64,000 nucleotides of DNA from CAVVNN01 sp963749605 (GTDB taxonomy: Bacteria > Actinomycetota > Thermoleophilia > Solirubrobacterales > 70-9), in the NCBI GenBank assembly GCA_963749605.1, contig CAVVNN010000004.1, positions 736,648 to 800,647 on the forward strand. The letters are read 5' to 3'. The notes under the pieces are model-generated. The model saw nothing but the letters and a program-made list of their open reading frames with translations, ran no database searches and was not told where the DNA came from. The translations under genes were made by a program, and so were the position numbers. Below are positions 17,216-29,277 of this stretch, piece by piece (the first letter of the stretch is position 1; each line of letters starts with the position of its first letter).

Positions 17216-17772
17216 GGAGGTTGGTCATCGGCGGGGCGGTGGTCGCGGTTAGCGTCACCGTCGGGGTCCTGCTCGGGGTGGTCGGCGACGTCGACCACGT
17301 GATCCAGGAGCTGACCCTGCCCCTGCGCCACGAGGACATCATCCGCCAGCAGGCGAGGGAAAAGGGCATCGATGCGGCGCTGATCGCCGCCGTCATCTAC
17401 TCCGAGTCCAAGTTCAGCGACCAGACCTCCAGCGCCGGCGCCAGGGGCCTGATGCAGATAACGCCGGAGACCGCGAAGGACATCGAGCGGCACAGCGGCG
17501 GCACGACGTTCAAGCTCGGCGACCTCTCCGATCCGGAAATAAACGTTCGCTACGGCACCTTCCGTCTGCGCGAACTGCTCGACCGCTACGACGGCGACCA
17601 GGTTGCCGCTCTCGCCGCGTACAACGCCGGCCCGGGCAACGTCGACAAATGGGGCGGCCCGGACCTGACGCTGAACGACATACCGTTCCCGGAAACGCGC
17701 GCCTACGTCGAAGAGGTGCTCTCCAAGCGCAGGGCCTACCGCGAGAAGTACGCCAAGGAGCTGGGGTACTGA
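17212..17772 (+). CDS. lytic transglycosylase (Slt/MltE type)
   Basis: Cleaves peptidoglycan glycan strands with 1,6-anhydro product formation. The N-terminus is an uncleaved-looking anchor (LVIGGAVVAVSVTVGVLLGVV, about 3-24). The SLT domain follows with the catalytic Glu in VIYSESKFS (about 64), GARGLMQITPETA and the C-terminal ALAAYNAGPGNVDKWGG. Total 186 residues, so a single-domain enzyme tethered outside the membrane. The ATG lies within the coaE stop. The AAGGAG codons near the 3' end serve as the ribosome-binding site of the next gene. Confidence 0.92.
   Translation: MRRLVIGGAVVAVSVTVGVLLGVVGDVDHVIQELTLPLRHEDIIRQQAREKGIDAALIAAVIYSESKFSDQTSSAGARGLMQITPETAKDIERHSGGTTFKLGDLSDPEINVRYGTFRLRELLDRYDGDQVAALAAYNAGPGNVDKWGGPDLTLNDIPFPETRAYVEEVLSKRRAYREKYAKELGY
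17755..17760 (+). promoter_or_regulatory. Shine-Dalgarno site that selects a CTG start
   Basis: AAGGAG lies inside the end of the transglycosylase gene, with exactly eight bases between it and the CTG at 17769. There is no ATG, GTG or TTG in the same frame at any usable spacing, so this site is the main evidence that the MFS gene starts with CTG. Confidence 0.65.
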
Positions 17773-19142
17773 ACGCCGCGGCGCCGAAACCGCGCCTTGC
17801 CGCGCTGGCCCTCGCCGTGGGCCTCGTCCTCGCCGACTCCTCGGTCGTCGTCCTGGCGCTGCCGCAGATCTACCGCGAGCTGGACACCAGCGTCGCCGGC
17901 GTCACCTGGGTGCTGGTCTCGTTCAACCTGGTGATGGCGCTCGCAGCCGTTCCCGCTGCCCATCTGGCCCGTCGCGCGGGTCCCGGCCGAACCGCCGCGG
18001 TCGGGTTGGCGATCTTCGCCGGAGCCGGCCTCGCCTGCGGCCTCTCCGACCACCTGTCGACGCTGATCGCCGCCCGCTGCGTGCAGGCTTTGGGCGGCGC
18101 AGCGGCGGTCACCGCCGTGCTGGAGCTGCTGCCGGCGACGGTCGGCTCGGAGCGGCGCGCCACCGTCGTCTGGGCGAGTGCCGGGGCGACCGGTGCGGCG
18201 CTGGGGCCGGCGCTGGGCGGCATCCTCACCCAGCTCATCTCCTGGCAGTCGATCTTCCTGTTCCAGGTGCCGGTCGCGCTCGCCGCCGCGGTGCCGATCC
18301 TCGCCGTCGCCCGCCACGAGGCGTCGACCGCGATCGTCGAGTCGGAGCTGCGCCGGACCGGGCGCCCGCACGTGCTCGCCAACCTGGCGCTGGCGATGGT
18401 CTCCGCCGCGATCGCCGCGGCGCTCTTCCTGCTCGTGCTGCTCCTGATCGAGGGCTGGAGGCTGAGCCCGATCGGCGCCGCGATCGTCGTCTCCGCGATG
18501 CCGCTCTCCGCCGTGGCCGGGAGCCGGCTCGGCCCGCTCGTACCAAGCGCGCGGGCGCGGGCCGCGGCGGGGGCGATCCTCGTCTCGGGCGGGCTGGCCG
18601 GGTTGGCGTTGCTGCCCCACGCCGAGGTGGCGCTGACGCTGCCGCCGCAGGTCCTCGTCGGCGTCGGGCTCTCGCTGGTGCTCTCGGCCTTGACCGAGAC
18701 GGCGCTCGGAGGGCGGGCGCCGCAGGCGATCCACGGCGGCTGGACGATCTCCGCCCGCCACGCGGGTGTGGTGATCGGGCTGCTGGCGCTGACCCCGATC
18801 TTCACCGCCGACATCGCCCAGCAACGCCACGACGCGATCGACGCCGGCACCGCGGTGATCCTCGACTCCCAAGTCGAACCCCTGCTGAAGATCGAGCTGG
18901 CGCAGCGAATCGAGACCCGCCTCGAAGGGGAGCGGGGGAGGGTGCCGACGATCGGCCCGGCCTTCGATCCGCTTCCCTCCAACCCCACCGATCGCGCCGC
19001 CGTGCTGGAACTCCGCAGTGAGCTCCAGGACCAGCTCGACCGCGGCGCAACGCACGCCTTCAGCCCCTCGTTCCTGCTCGGCGCCCTGCTCGGGCTGCTG
19101 GCCCTCGTCCCGATCGGCCTGGCGAAGAGGGTGGAACTGTGA
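17769..19142 (+). CDS. MFS transporter, EmrB/QacA-like (CTG start)
   Basis: Integral membrane exporter of about 457 residues. The first helix LALAVGLVLADSSVVVLALPQIYREL contains the D-S-S-V pattern of DHA2 drug exporters; motif A-like AAHLARRAGPGRTA and motif C-like GATGAALGPALGGIL are present. About 12-14 helices are predicted, with a large non-membrane loop near 375-435 just before the last helix. The CTG at 17769 forms a CTGA overlap with the transglycosylase stop and has AAGGAG at ideal spacing. The substrate is unknown; an efflux role is inferred from family. It overlaps the next gene by four bases. Confidence 0.85.
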   Translation: MNAAAPKPRLAALALAVGLVLADSSVVVLALPQIYRELDTSVAGVTWVLVSFNLVMALAAVPAAHLARRAGPGRTAAVGLAIFAGAGLACGLSDHLSTLIAARCVQALGGAAAVTAVLELLPATVGSERRATVVWASAGATGAALGPALGGILTQLISWQSIFLFQVPVALAAAVPILAVARHEASTAIVESELRRTGRPHVLANLALAMVSAAIAAALFLLVLLLIEGWRLSPIGAAIVVSAMPLSAVAGSRLGPLVPSARARAAAGAILVSGGLAGLALLPHAEVALTLPPQVLVGVGLSLVLSALTETALGGRAPQAIHGGWTISARHAGVVIGLLALTPIFTADIAQQRHDAIDAGTAVILDSQVEPLLKIELAQRIETRLEGERGRVPTIGPAFDPLPSNPTDRAAVLELRSELQDQLDRGATHAFSPSFLLGALLGLLALVPIGLAKRVEL

Positions 19143-19663
19143 GCGCCGGCCTGCGGGGCAAGCTGCTGGTCGGCTCGGCGATCCTCATCTCGGTGGGGTT
19201 GGTCGTCGTCTACCTCGCGGCCGGCGGGTCCTCCTACACGCCGGCCAAGACCCAGGATCCCTGCAAGCCGCGACCCTGGCGCAACCCGCAGGGGATCCAG
19301 GCGATCGCCGAGCAGTTCTCGCTCTCGGCGCTCGACGGGGCCGCCTGCAAGCTCGGGGTTTCGCGGGAGACCCTGGCGCAGGCCCTAGCCACGCCGCAGG
19401 CGCGCGAACGCTTCACCCGCCGCTACGGGATCGGCGACGCGAAACTGGCGGAGGCGATCCGCGCCGGGCTGGTGCGGGCGGTCGACGACGCCGAAGCCGC
19501 CGGCGCCCTCAGCCCTCTCGTCGCCGTGCCCCTGCGCGAAGCCGTCCAACAGCTGCCGCTCGCCCAGGCGATCGAACTGGTCCAAAACGCACGCACCCTG
19601 CTCGACAACGTCCAGAGCTTCCTCGGCCCCGCCGGCGGCCTGCTCGAACAGTTCCTGCCCTGA
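19139..19663 (+). CDS. membrane-anchored hypothetical protein
   Basis: 174 residues, GTG start overlapping the MFS stop (GTGA). One N-terminal hydrophobic helix (LLVGSAILISVGLVVVYLAAGG, about 9-30) is followed by an exported domain with a Cys pair (CKPRP near 43 and AACKLGVS near 72) that could form a disulfide. The rest is helical, with repeated Ala-rich segments and no recognised motif. Because it is coupled to the exporter it may be an accessory subunit of that system, but this is only inferred from position. I do not recognise the family. Confidence 0.65.
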   Translation: MSAGLRGKLLVGSAILISVGLVVVYLAAGGSSYTPAKTQDPCKPRPWRNPQGIQAIAEQFSLSALDGAACKLGVSRETLAQALATPQARERFTRRYGIGDAKLAEAIRAGLVRAVDDAEAAGALSPLVAVPLREAVQQLPLAQAIELVQNARTLLDNVQSFLGPAGGLLEQFLP

Positions 19664-19674
19664 GCCAAGCCCGA

Positions 19675-19923
19675 TCACTTCTTGATCTGGAAGCGGCCGG
19701 TGCGGGGGTTCCAGTCGATTCCCGCGCAGAGCTCGGCGGGCGTGGAGTCGAGGGCGCCGGCGAGCTTGACGATCGTGCCGAGGCGCGGCTCGCGCCCGCC
19801 ACGCTCCAGCAACGAGATCTCGGTTCGGTGCAACTGGCAGCGGATGCCCAGCTCCTCCTGCGAGATGCCCTGCCGCTGCCGCACCCGGCGCAGGTTCACC
19901 GCAAATCTCTGACGTGGTTCCAC
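19675..19923 (-). CDS. XRE-family helix-turn-helix regulator
   Basis: 82-residue DNA-binding protein consisting almost entirely of a Cro/CI-type HTH: NLRRVRQRQGISQEELGIRCQLHRTEISLLERGGREP (about 10-46), with the recognition helix around HRTEISLLERG. The tail CAGIDWNPRTGRFQIKK lacks any sensor domain. Start GTG. It faces the 174-residue membrane protein and lies 13 bases downstream of the DoxX gene on the same strand. Targets are unknown; autoregulation is common for such minimal regulators. Confidence 0.85.
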   Translation of the reverse strand: MEPRQRFAVNLRRVRQRQGISQEELGIRCQLHRTEISLLERGGREPRLGTIVKLAGALDSTPAELCAGIDWNPRTGRFQIKK

Positions 19924-19936
19924 CGCGGGGCAGAGC

Positions 19937-20305
19937 TTAGTCGCGCGTCGCCCGCCAGACCCACAACATCGCCAGCGGCTGCAGCGGCAGCCGCGCCCAA
20001 AGCGCCCAGCGCGGGACGCGCTTGAGGTCGAGCCCCTGGACCTGCTCGGGGTGCACCGCCATGTGGACGTTGGCGGGGAAGACGGCCACCAGCAGGCCGA
20101 GCAGCCACCAGCGAGCGAAGCGGCGGCTGGCGGGAGACAGGATTGCGGCAGCGCCGGCGATCTCGGCGACGCCGCTGACGACCACGGCCTCGCGGCGGAG
20201 GGTTAGCCACGGCGGCACGATCGATTCGTAGCTGCGCGGGATGACGAAGTGCATCGCCCCGGCGAAGGCGAAGAAACCTGCCAGGGCCTTGCGCGAGCGG
20301 CTCAT
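19937..20305 (-). CDS. DoxX-family membrane protein
   Basis: Four-helix membrane protein of 122 residues. FFAFAGAMHFVIPRSYESIVPPWL and VVVSGVAEIAGAAAILSP match the DoxX/DoxX-like family signatures, with AVFPANVHMAVHP in the third loop. Family members are linked to quinone or thiol redox chemistry but most are uncharacterised. It probably forms a unit with the HTH gene 13 bases downstream and is divergent from uvrB (36 bases). Confidence 0.85.
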   Translation of the reverse strand: MSRSRKALAGFFAFAGAMHFVIPRSYESIVPPWLTLRREAVVVSGVAEIAGAAAILSPASRRFARWWLLGLLVAVFPANVHMAVHPEQVQGLDLKRVPRWALWARLPLQPLAMLWVWRATRD

Positions 20306-20341
20306 CGGCGGCTCAGTCTACGTGCCAGCTAAGGTCAGCTG

Positions 20342-22339
20342 ATGCCCGAGTTCAAGCTCAACCCGGCCTATACGCCGACCGCGGACCAGCCCAGGGCGAT
20401 CGCCGGGCTGGCCGAGGGGCTGGGCGCAGGGGAGCGGTTCCAGACCCTGCTCGGCGCCACCGGCACGGGCAAGACCTTCACGATGGCGGCGACGATCGCC
20501 GAGGTCCAGCGGCCCTCGCTGGTGATCGCCCACAACAAGACGCTGGCGGCGCAGCTCTGCAACGAGTTCCGCGAGTTCTTCCCCGACAACGCGGTCGAGT
20601 ACTTCGTCTCCTACTACGACTACTACCAGCCCGAGGCCTACGTCCCCGCCCAGGACCTCTACATCGAGAAGGACTCCTCGATCAACGACGAGATCGACCG
20701 CTTGCGCCACGCCGCCACTGCGGCGCTGTTCGCGCGCCGCGACACGATCATCGTCGCCTCGGTCTCCTGCATCTACGGGATCGGCTCGCCGCAGGTCTAC
20801 AACGAAAAAATGCAGCTGTTCAAGGTCGGCGAGGAGATCGAGCGTGACGAGGTGCTGCGCAAGCTGGTCAAGATGCAGTACCAGCGCAACGACTCGGTCC
20901 TCGCGCGCGGTTCCTTCCGGGTGCGGGGCGAGGTGCTGGAGATCATGCCCTCCTACGCCGAGTCCGCCTACCGAGTCTCCCTCTTCGGCGACGAGATCGA
21001 GGGGATCCAGCACTTCGATCCGCTGACCGGCGAGGTCCTCGACACGATCGACCACGTCTCGGTCTGGCCCGCCTCCCACTACGTGACCAGGGACGAGACG
21101 CTGGAGCGGGCGGTCGAGGAGATCCGCGAGGAATTGAGTTCGCGCACCGCCGAGCTCGAGGCGGAGGGAAAGCAGCTGGAGGCGCACCGCCTGCGCCAGC
21201 GCACCGCCTACGACATCGAGATGCTGAAGGAGCTGGGCTTCACCTCGGGGATCGAGAACTACTCGCGGATACTCGACGGCCGCCCCGAGGGCAGCCCCCC
21301 TCACACGCTGATCGACTACTTCCCCGACGACTTCGTCGTCTTCGTCGACGAGTCCCACCAGACGATCCCCCAGATCGGAGGGATGTACCACGGGGACCGC
21401 TCGCGCAAGCAGACGCTGGTCGACTACGGCTTCCGGCTTCCCTCGGCGATCGACAACAGGCCGCTCAAGTTCGAAGAGTTCCTCGAGCGGGTGCCGCGGC
21501 TGGTGATGGTCTCGGCGACGCCGGGGCCATTCGAGCGGGCCGAGTCGACCCGGATCGTCGAGCAGATCGTGCGCCCGACCGGAATCGTCGACCCCGAGAT
21601 CGATGTGCGCGAGACGCGCAACCAGATCGACGACCTGATGAACGAGATCCGAGCCCGTGCCGAGGCCGGCGACCGGGTCCTGGTCACGACCCTGACCAAG
21701 AAGATGGCCGAGGACCTGACCGCCTACCTGCTCGAGTACGGGATCAAGGTCCGCTACCTGCACTCCGAGGTCGACACGCTGGAACGGATCCAGATCGTCC
21801 GCGACCTGCGGCTTGGGGAGTACGACGTGTTGGTCGGCGTCAACCTCCTGCGCGAGGGCCTCGACCTGCCCGAGGTCTCGCTGGTCGCAATCCTCGACGC
21901 CGACAAGGAGGGCTTCCTGCGCGGTGAGACCAGCCTCGTGCAGACGATCGGCCGCGCCGCCCGCAACGTCAACGGGCGGGTGCTGATGTACGCCGACCGC
22001 GAGACCGACTCGATGCGCGCCGCGATCGGCGAGACCGATCGTCGCCGCGCGATCCAGCGCGCCTACAACGAGGAGCACGGGATCACCCCGGAGACGGTCC
22101 GCAAGGGGATCTCCGAGATGACCGAGTTCCTGGCGATGGAGGATCGGGCACCGCGCCGCCGCCGCCGCAAGCGCTCCCAGGACTTCGCCGACCCAGCCGA
22201 GCTGGAGCGCACGATCGTCGCCCTCGAGGAGGAGATGCTTGCGGCTGCCGACGACCTTCGTTTCGAGGAGGCAGGCCGAATCCGCGACGAGCTCAAGGAG
22301 CTGCGTCGCGACCTCGACGGGATGCGGACGGGCGCGTAA
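20342..22339 (+). CDS. uvrB: excinuclease ABC subunit B
   Basis: Damage-verifying helicase of nucleotide excision repair. Walker A GATGTGKT is at 38-45, the beta-hairpin that probes the strand is at about 90-110 (YFVSYYDYYQPEAYVP), the DEAD-like box DESHQ is near 338, helicase motif VI is QTIGRAARN (about 540), and a C-terminal UVR coiled coil that contacts UvrC ends the protein (ELERTIVALEEEM). 665 residues, normal length. uvrA follows after one intervening gene on the same strand. I see no obvious LexA-type box in the short gap upstream. Confidence 0.98.
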   Translation: MPEFKLNPAYTPTADQPRAIAGLAEGLGAGERFQTLLGATGTGKTFTMAATIAEVQRPSLVIAHNKTLAAQLCNEFREFFPDNAVEYFVSYYDYYQPEAYVPAQDLYIEKDSSINDEIDRLRHAATAALFARRDTIIVASVSCIYGIGSPQVYNEKMQLFKVGEEIERDEVLRKLVKMQYQRNDSVLARGSFRVRGEVLEIMPSYAESAYRVSLFGDEIEGIQHFDPLTGEVLDTIDHVSVWPASHYVTRDETLERAVEEIREELSSRTAELEAEGKQLEAHRLRQRTAYDIEMLKELGFTSGIENYSRILDGRPEGSPPHTLIDYFPDDFVVFVDESHQTIPQIGGMYHGDRSRKQTLVDYGFRLPSAIDNRPLKFEEFLERVPRLVMVSATPGPFERAESTRIVEQIVRPTGIVDPEIDVRETRNQIDDLMNEIRARAEAGDRVLVTTLTKKMAEDLTAYLLEYGIKVRYLHSEVDTLERIQIVRDLRLGEYDVLVGVNLLREGLDLPEVSLVAILDADKEGFLRGETSLVQTIGRAARNVNGRVLMYADRETDSMRAAIGETDRRRAIQRAYNEEHGITPETVRKGISEMTEFLAMEDRAPRRRRRKRSQDFADPAELERTIVALEEEMLAAADDLRFEEAGRIRDELKELRRDLDGMRTGA

Positions 22340-22364
22340 CGTCCGGGGCTGCGACCATCGCGGC

Positions 22365-23811
22365 GTGACGATCTGCGAGGAGATCGCCGGATGGGCGGCC
22401 GGGCTGCGGCCCGGCGACCTGCCTCCAAGCGTGCGCGAGCGGGCCGAGCTGCAGGCGATGAGCATCGCGGCCGCCCGCGCCGCCGGCGAGGCAGCAGCAG
22501 CGCCCTTTGCCGCCGTCGCGCCCGACGGGCCGGTCGGCGAGATCTACCGCTCGGCCGCGGCCTCGATCGCCCACGATTGGGACGACTACCTCTTCATGGG
22601 GCACACCGGCCACTCGGCCGTCCCGGCGGCGGCCGCCTTCGCCACCAACCCCGAGCGCGCCCTGCTCGGCCAGGTGGCCGCCAACGAGGTCGCCGGCCGC
22701 CTCGGAGCGGCGCTCTTCCTCGGCCCCCACAACGGCCAGTTCTGGGCCTCGATCCACTGCGCTTCGGCGGCCGTCGCGGCCTCGGTCGGACTTGGACTCG
22801 ACGCACCGCGCACCGCGCACGCCCTGGCGATCGCCCTTTACCAGCCGCCATACGGGATGTGGCCCGGCTTCATGGGCCCGAAGAGCAAGCTGCTGACCGC
22901 GGCCGAGCCGGCGGCCGTGGGCGCGCGGGCGGCGCTGCTGGCGGCGGATGGAGTCAGCGGCGCGCTTGACGTCGTCGAGCACCCACGCGGTGTCCTGGCC
23001 AGCCTCTCCTTCGCGCCGCGACCGGCGATGTTCGGGGCTCTCGGCCGCGTCTGGCTGACCGACACCCTCGCTTTCAAGCGCCTGCCCGGCTGCGCCTACC
23101 TACAGTCGGTCGCCGAGGCCGCGCTCGCGGCGGGGGTCGAGGCCGGCGAGATCGCAAGCGTCGAGATCGAGGCCGGCTGGCTCACCTGCGAGATGGAGGA
23201 GCTGGGACGCGGCCCCGACCTGACCCCGGTCCGGGTCAACTTCTCGGCGACGCTGGCCACGGCGATCGGCCTGCTCGCCGGCAGGCTGACCCCGGCGGAG
23301 CTGGCACCGGCCTGGCTGGCCGAGCATGAGGACGAGATCCGCGCCCTCGCCGCGCGGGTGAGCCTCGGTCACGATCCGGCTCTGACCGCGAAGACCCTGC
23401 TCGGGTCGTTGGAGGCGGGCGCCTCGCCCGACCTCGGAGTGCGCGACCTGTTGCGCATCCGCCGCCGCCTCGGCGACGTCAACATGGACGACGCGAATCC
23501 CGCGCCGGCCGTGCTGCGGGCGCTCGCCGCCGACCGCGGCCTGCGCCGCGTCCTCGGCCGTCACCTTCGGGAGCGCCTCACGGGAGGGTCCGGCAAGGGC
23601 GGGGGGATCGACGGCCTCGACACGGAAGCGCTGCGCCTCACCTTCCCCAGTCGCCTGCGCATCTGCTTGCGCGACGGCTCGACCCGTGTCGTCGAGGGGA
23701 CCGAGCCAGGCTCCTGCGGGCGCCCGCTCGCCGAGCAGCGCGCCGTCGTCGAGGAGAAGCTCGAGATGGTTGAAGGGGAACAACAGTTCGCCTCCCTAGA
23801 ATCGGAGCGCA

Positions 23812-23825
<14 letters not shown>
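22365..23825 (+). CDS. MmgE/PrpD family protein
   Basis: Member of the family containing 2-methylcitrate dehydratase and cis-aconitate decarboxylase, 486 residues with GTG start. HDWDDYLFMGHTGHSAVPAAAAFA (about 67-90) is the family's substrate-loop region, and LYQPPYGMWPGFMGPKSKLLTAAEPAAVGARAALLAADG (about 160-200) is its central signature. The substrate cannot be deduced. It lies between uvrB and uvrA, 25 bases after uvrB and overlapping uvrA by 14 bases, so it is part of the same transcript although no repair role is known for the family. Confidence 0.85.
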
Positions 23826-26694
<2,869 letters not shown>

Positions 26695-26703
26695 CCGATC
26701 CGC

Positions 26704-27675
26704 CTATCGGGCGAAGAGCAGCGAGGCGCCGATCGCGCCGCCGAGGTCGCCGAGGGCGGCGACGCGGACGGCGGGCGGGCGCTCGTCGACGAAGAGGTGC
26801 TTGCTCATCTCCTTGGTCAGCGGCTCCATGAAGCGCGCGCCGAAGCGGACGCCGAGGCCGCCGCCGAGTATCACCGCTTCGGGGTCGAGGAGGTTCACCG
26901 CCGAGGCGATGCCCGTGCCCAGCGCCTCGATCGCCCGTGCGATCAGGTCCTCGGCCAGGTGGTCGTTGTGGTCGATGGCCCGCTCCCAGATGCCGCTGGT
27001 GAGCCGGTCGCGTTCGTGCTTGCGCATCAGCTTGAAGAGGTCGGTCTTGACGCCCTCCCCGTGCTGGCGCCGCGCCTCGGCTTCCATCGCGGCGCGGCCG
27101 GCGTAGGCCTCCATGCAGCCCTTGCGCCCGCAGGGGCACTTGGCCCCACCCCGCTTGACCACCATGTGGCCTATCTCACCGGCCGCCCCGCGTCCCAGCC
27201 AGGGCTTGCCGTCGAGCACGAGGCCGCCGCCGACCCCGGTGCCCCAGAAGACGCCGATCAGGCTCTTGAACTCTCGTCCGGCGCCGAGGTGGAACTCGGC
27301 CTCGGTCGCCACCTGGACGTCGTTGCCGACTCGCACCTTCGTGTCCAGCGCCTTCTCCAGCACCTGCCCGAGCGGGAAGCTCCCCTCCCAGCCGGGCAGG
27401 TTGCGCGCGCCACTCACGGTGCCGGTCGACTCGTCGACGTCGCCCGGCGAGCCGACGCCGGCGCCTTCCAGCTCGCTCGTCTCGACCCCGGCCTCAGCGG
27501 CGGCTTCCCCCAGAGCGGCCGCCATCGCGCCGGCCACGTCCTGCGGGCCGCCGCTGGTCGGGGTGGGGCCGCGCGACTCGCCCAGCACCTTGCCCCTCGA
27601 GTCGACGATCGCGGTCTGGATCTTGGTGCCGCCTAGGTCTATGCCGCCGCGCAGCTGTGCCTTGGAGGCGACCAT
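26704..27675 (-). CDS. ROK-family sugar kinase (glucokinase-like)
   Basis: 323-residue kinase. The ATP phosphate loop is GIDLGGTKIQTA (about 11-22), the sugar-binding ROK signature includes GNDVQVATEAEFHLG and GTGVGGGLVLDG, and the zinc site CPCGRKGCMEAYAG is complete with three Cys. This is the enzyme type used for glucose phosphorylation in actinobacteria, so glucokinase is the best guess, though N-acetylmannosamine or fructose kinases share the fold. The ATG at 27675 follows the divergent acyltransferase start by 42 bases. Upstream frame is antisense to other genes and was not included. Confidence 0.9.
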   Translation of the reverse strand: MVASKAQLRGGIDLGGTKIQTAIVDSRGKVLGESRGPTPTSGGPQDVAGAMAAALGEAAAEAGVETSELEGAGVGSPGDVDESTGTVSGARNLPGWEGSFPLGQVLEKALDTKVRVGNDVQVATEAEFHLGAGREFKSLIGVFWGTGVGGGLVLDGKPWLGRGAAGEIGHMVVKRGGAKCPCGRKGCMEAYAGRAAMEAEARRQHGEGVKTDLFKLMRKHERDRLTSGIWERAIDHNDHLAEDLIARAIEALGTGIASAVNLLDPEAVILGGGLGVRFGARFMEPLTKEMSKHLFVDERPPAVRVAALGDLGGAIGASLLFAR

Positions 27676-27717
27676 GCGAGCCGACCCTACTGCCGGGGGC
27701 TCTGGAAAGCTAGGGCG

Positions 27718-28335
27718 GTGACTGGCGAGCAAACGGGCTGGAAGGTCTGGTTGGCGAAGCGACGCTGGTACGAGCGCAACCGCCGCCGGCTGCGTCGCCT
27801 GCGGATCGCCCGCCACGCCGCTCGCGGCGGCTATTTCATCCGCCAGCCCGTCGAGGGCGAGGTCTTGGAGGCGCTCGACGAGGGACGCCTCGAGATCGGC
27901 GAAGGCACGCTGCTCGAGCCCGGCTGCTGGCTGACGTTGGCGCCCGAGGCGCGGATCGAGATCGGCGCCGGCTGCTTCCTCAACCGCAACACGATGCTCG
28001 CCGCCCACGGTGAGATCGAGATCGGCGACCACACGATGCTCGCCAACGGCTGCTTCGTCGGCGACGCCGACCACCGCTTCGACGATCCCGACACCCCCGT
28101 CACCTGGCAGGGCTTCACCAGCAAGGGCCCCGTCCGGATTGGCTCCAACTGCTGGTTTGGCGCCAACTGCGTCGTCACCAGCGGCGTCACGATCGGCGAG
28201 CGCTGCGTAATAGGCGCCAACTCCGTGGTGACAAAGGACCTCCCCCCGGGCACCATCGCCGCCGGCGCTCCCGCCAGAGTCGTCAAGGAGATCGAGTTCC
28301 GCCAGAAACGCCCTATAATCGAAGGGCGGCCGTGA
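27718..28335 (+). CDS. left-handed beta-helix acyltransferase
   Basis: Hexapeptide-repeat O-acetyl- or acyltransferase of 205 residues. Repeats run from about 60 to 185 (IEIGAGCFLNRNTMLAAHGEIEIGDHTMLANGCFVGDADHRF, then VRIGSNCWFGANCVVTSGVTIGERCVIGANSVVTKDLPPG). His in DADHRF is in the position of the catalytic His of maltose/galactoside acetyltransferases. The N-terminal 35 residues are strongly basic (KRRWYERNRRRLRRLR), unlike a signal peptide. Start GTG. The acceptor is unknown. It precedes panC by only 18 bases, probably in the same operon. Confidence 0.88.
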   Translation: MTGEQTGWKVWLAKRRWYERNRRRLRRLRIARHAARGGYFIRQPVEGEVLEALDEGRLEIGEGTLLEPGCWLTLAPEARIEIGAGCFLNRNTMLAAHGEIEIGDHTMLANGCFVGDADHRFDDPDTPVTWQGFTSKGPVRIGSNCWFGANCVVTSGVTIGERCVIGANSVVTKDLPPGTIAAGAPARVVKEIEFRQKRPIIEGRP

Positions 28336-28353
28336 CCCCAAGGGCATGGACCT

Positions 28354-29247
28354 ATGGAATCTCCACTCGGCAACCCACTGCTTGAAACAGACAGCGGCGT
28401 GAGGCTCGTCCGCGCCAAGTCCGAGCTGCGCGATGCGCTGCTCGCGCCGCGCCGCGCCGGCCGCGCAATCGGCCTGGTGCCGACGATGGGGTACCTGCAT
28501 GAGGGCCACGTCTCGCTGTTGCGCGCCGCCCGCGCCGAGTGCGACGTCGTCGTCATGAGCCTCTTCGTCAACCCGGCCCAGTTCGGGCCGGGCGAGGATC
28601 TCGGCCGCTACCCGCGCGACGAGGAGCGCGATGCCCGCGTCGCCGCCGAGGCCGGGGTCGACATCGTCTACGCGCCGTCGGTCGAGGAGGTCTACCCGGA
28701 CGGCTTCGCCACGCACGTCGATGTGGATGGGCTCACCGAGGTCCTCTGCGGCGAGGAGTCGCGCCGCGGCCCCGGACACTTCCGCGGCGTCACAACCGTT
28801 GTCGCCAAGCTCTTCAACACCGTCCAGCCCGATGTCGCCTACTTCGGCCAGAAGGACGCGCAGCAGGCGATCGTCCTTCGCCGCATGGCGCGCGACCTCG
28901 ACTTTCCGGTGCGCGTCGAGGTCCTGCCGACCGTGCGCGAGCCAGACGGGCTGGCGATGAGCTCTCGCAACGCCTACCTCGGGCCGGAGGATCGCCGCCG
29001 CGCCGCCGCGCTCTCGCGGGCGCTGCGCGCCGCCGAGGAAACGGCGCGATCCGACTCGCTGCAGGCCGGGATCGCCGTCGCCCTCGCCGAGCTGGCCGCC
29101 GCCGGGGTCGAGCCGGAGTACCTGGAGGCGCGCGACGCCGAGCAGCTGCGCCCGGTCTCCGAGCTGAACGGCCGCCCCGTCCTGGTCGCGGTCGCCGCTC
29201 GGATCGGCGAGGCCCGTTTGATCGACAACGTCCTGATCGAGCCTTGA
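28354..29247 (+). CDS. panC: pantothenate synthetase
   Basis: Joins pantoate and beta-alanine using ATP via pantoyl adenylate. 297 residues, cytidylyltransferase-superfamily fold. The HIGH-like loop is PTMGYLHEGHVSLL (43-56), QFGPGEDLGRYPRD is the substrate gate, and LAMSSRNAYL (about 204-213) is the KMSKS-like loop. The ATG at 28354 is used because it gives a short extension and no closer start; a conserved VRLVRAKSEL strand begins at residue 17. First of panC-panD-panB, a complete pantothenate set apart from panE. Confidence 0.95.
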   Translation: MESPLGNPLLETDSGVRLVRAKSELRDALLAPRRAGRAIGLVPTMGYLHEGHVSLLRAARAECDVVVMSLFVNPAQFGPGEDLGRYPRDEERDARVAAEAGVDIVYAPSVEEVYPDGFATHVDVDGLTEVLCGEESRRGPGHFRGVTTVVAKLFNTVQPDVAYFGQKDAQQAIVLRRMARDLDFPVRVEVLPTVREPDGLAMSSRNAYLGPEDRRRAAALSRALRAAEETARSDSLQAGIAVALAELAAAGVEPEYLEARDAEQLRPVSELNGRPVLVAVAARIGEARLIDNVLIEP

Positions 29248-29277
29248 CAACCTGAAACCGGCAAGGAGGGAGAGCCA

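Noticed and set aside
20305..20342. LexA-type box upstream of uvrB
   Set aside because: The gap is too short and contains no GAAC-N4-GTTC, so SOS control of uvrB is not supported here.
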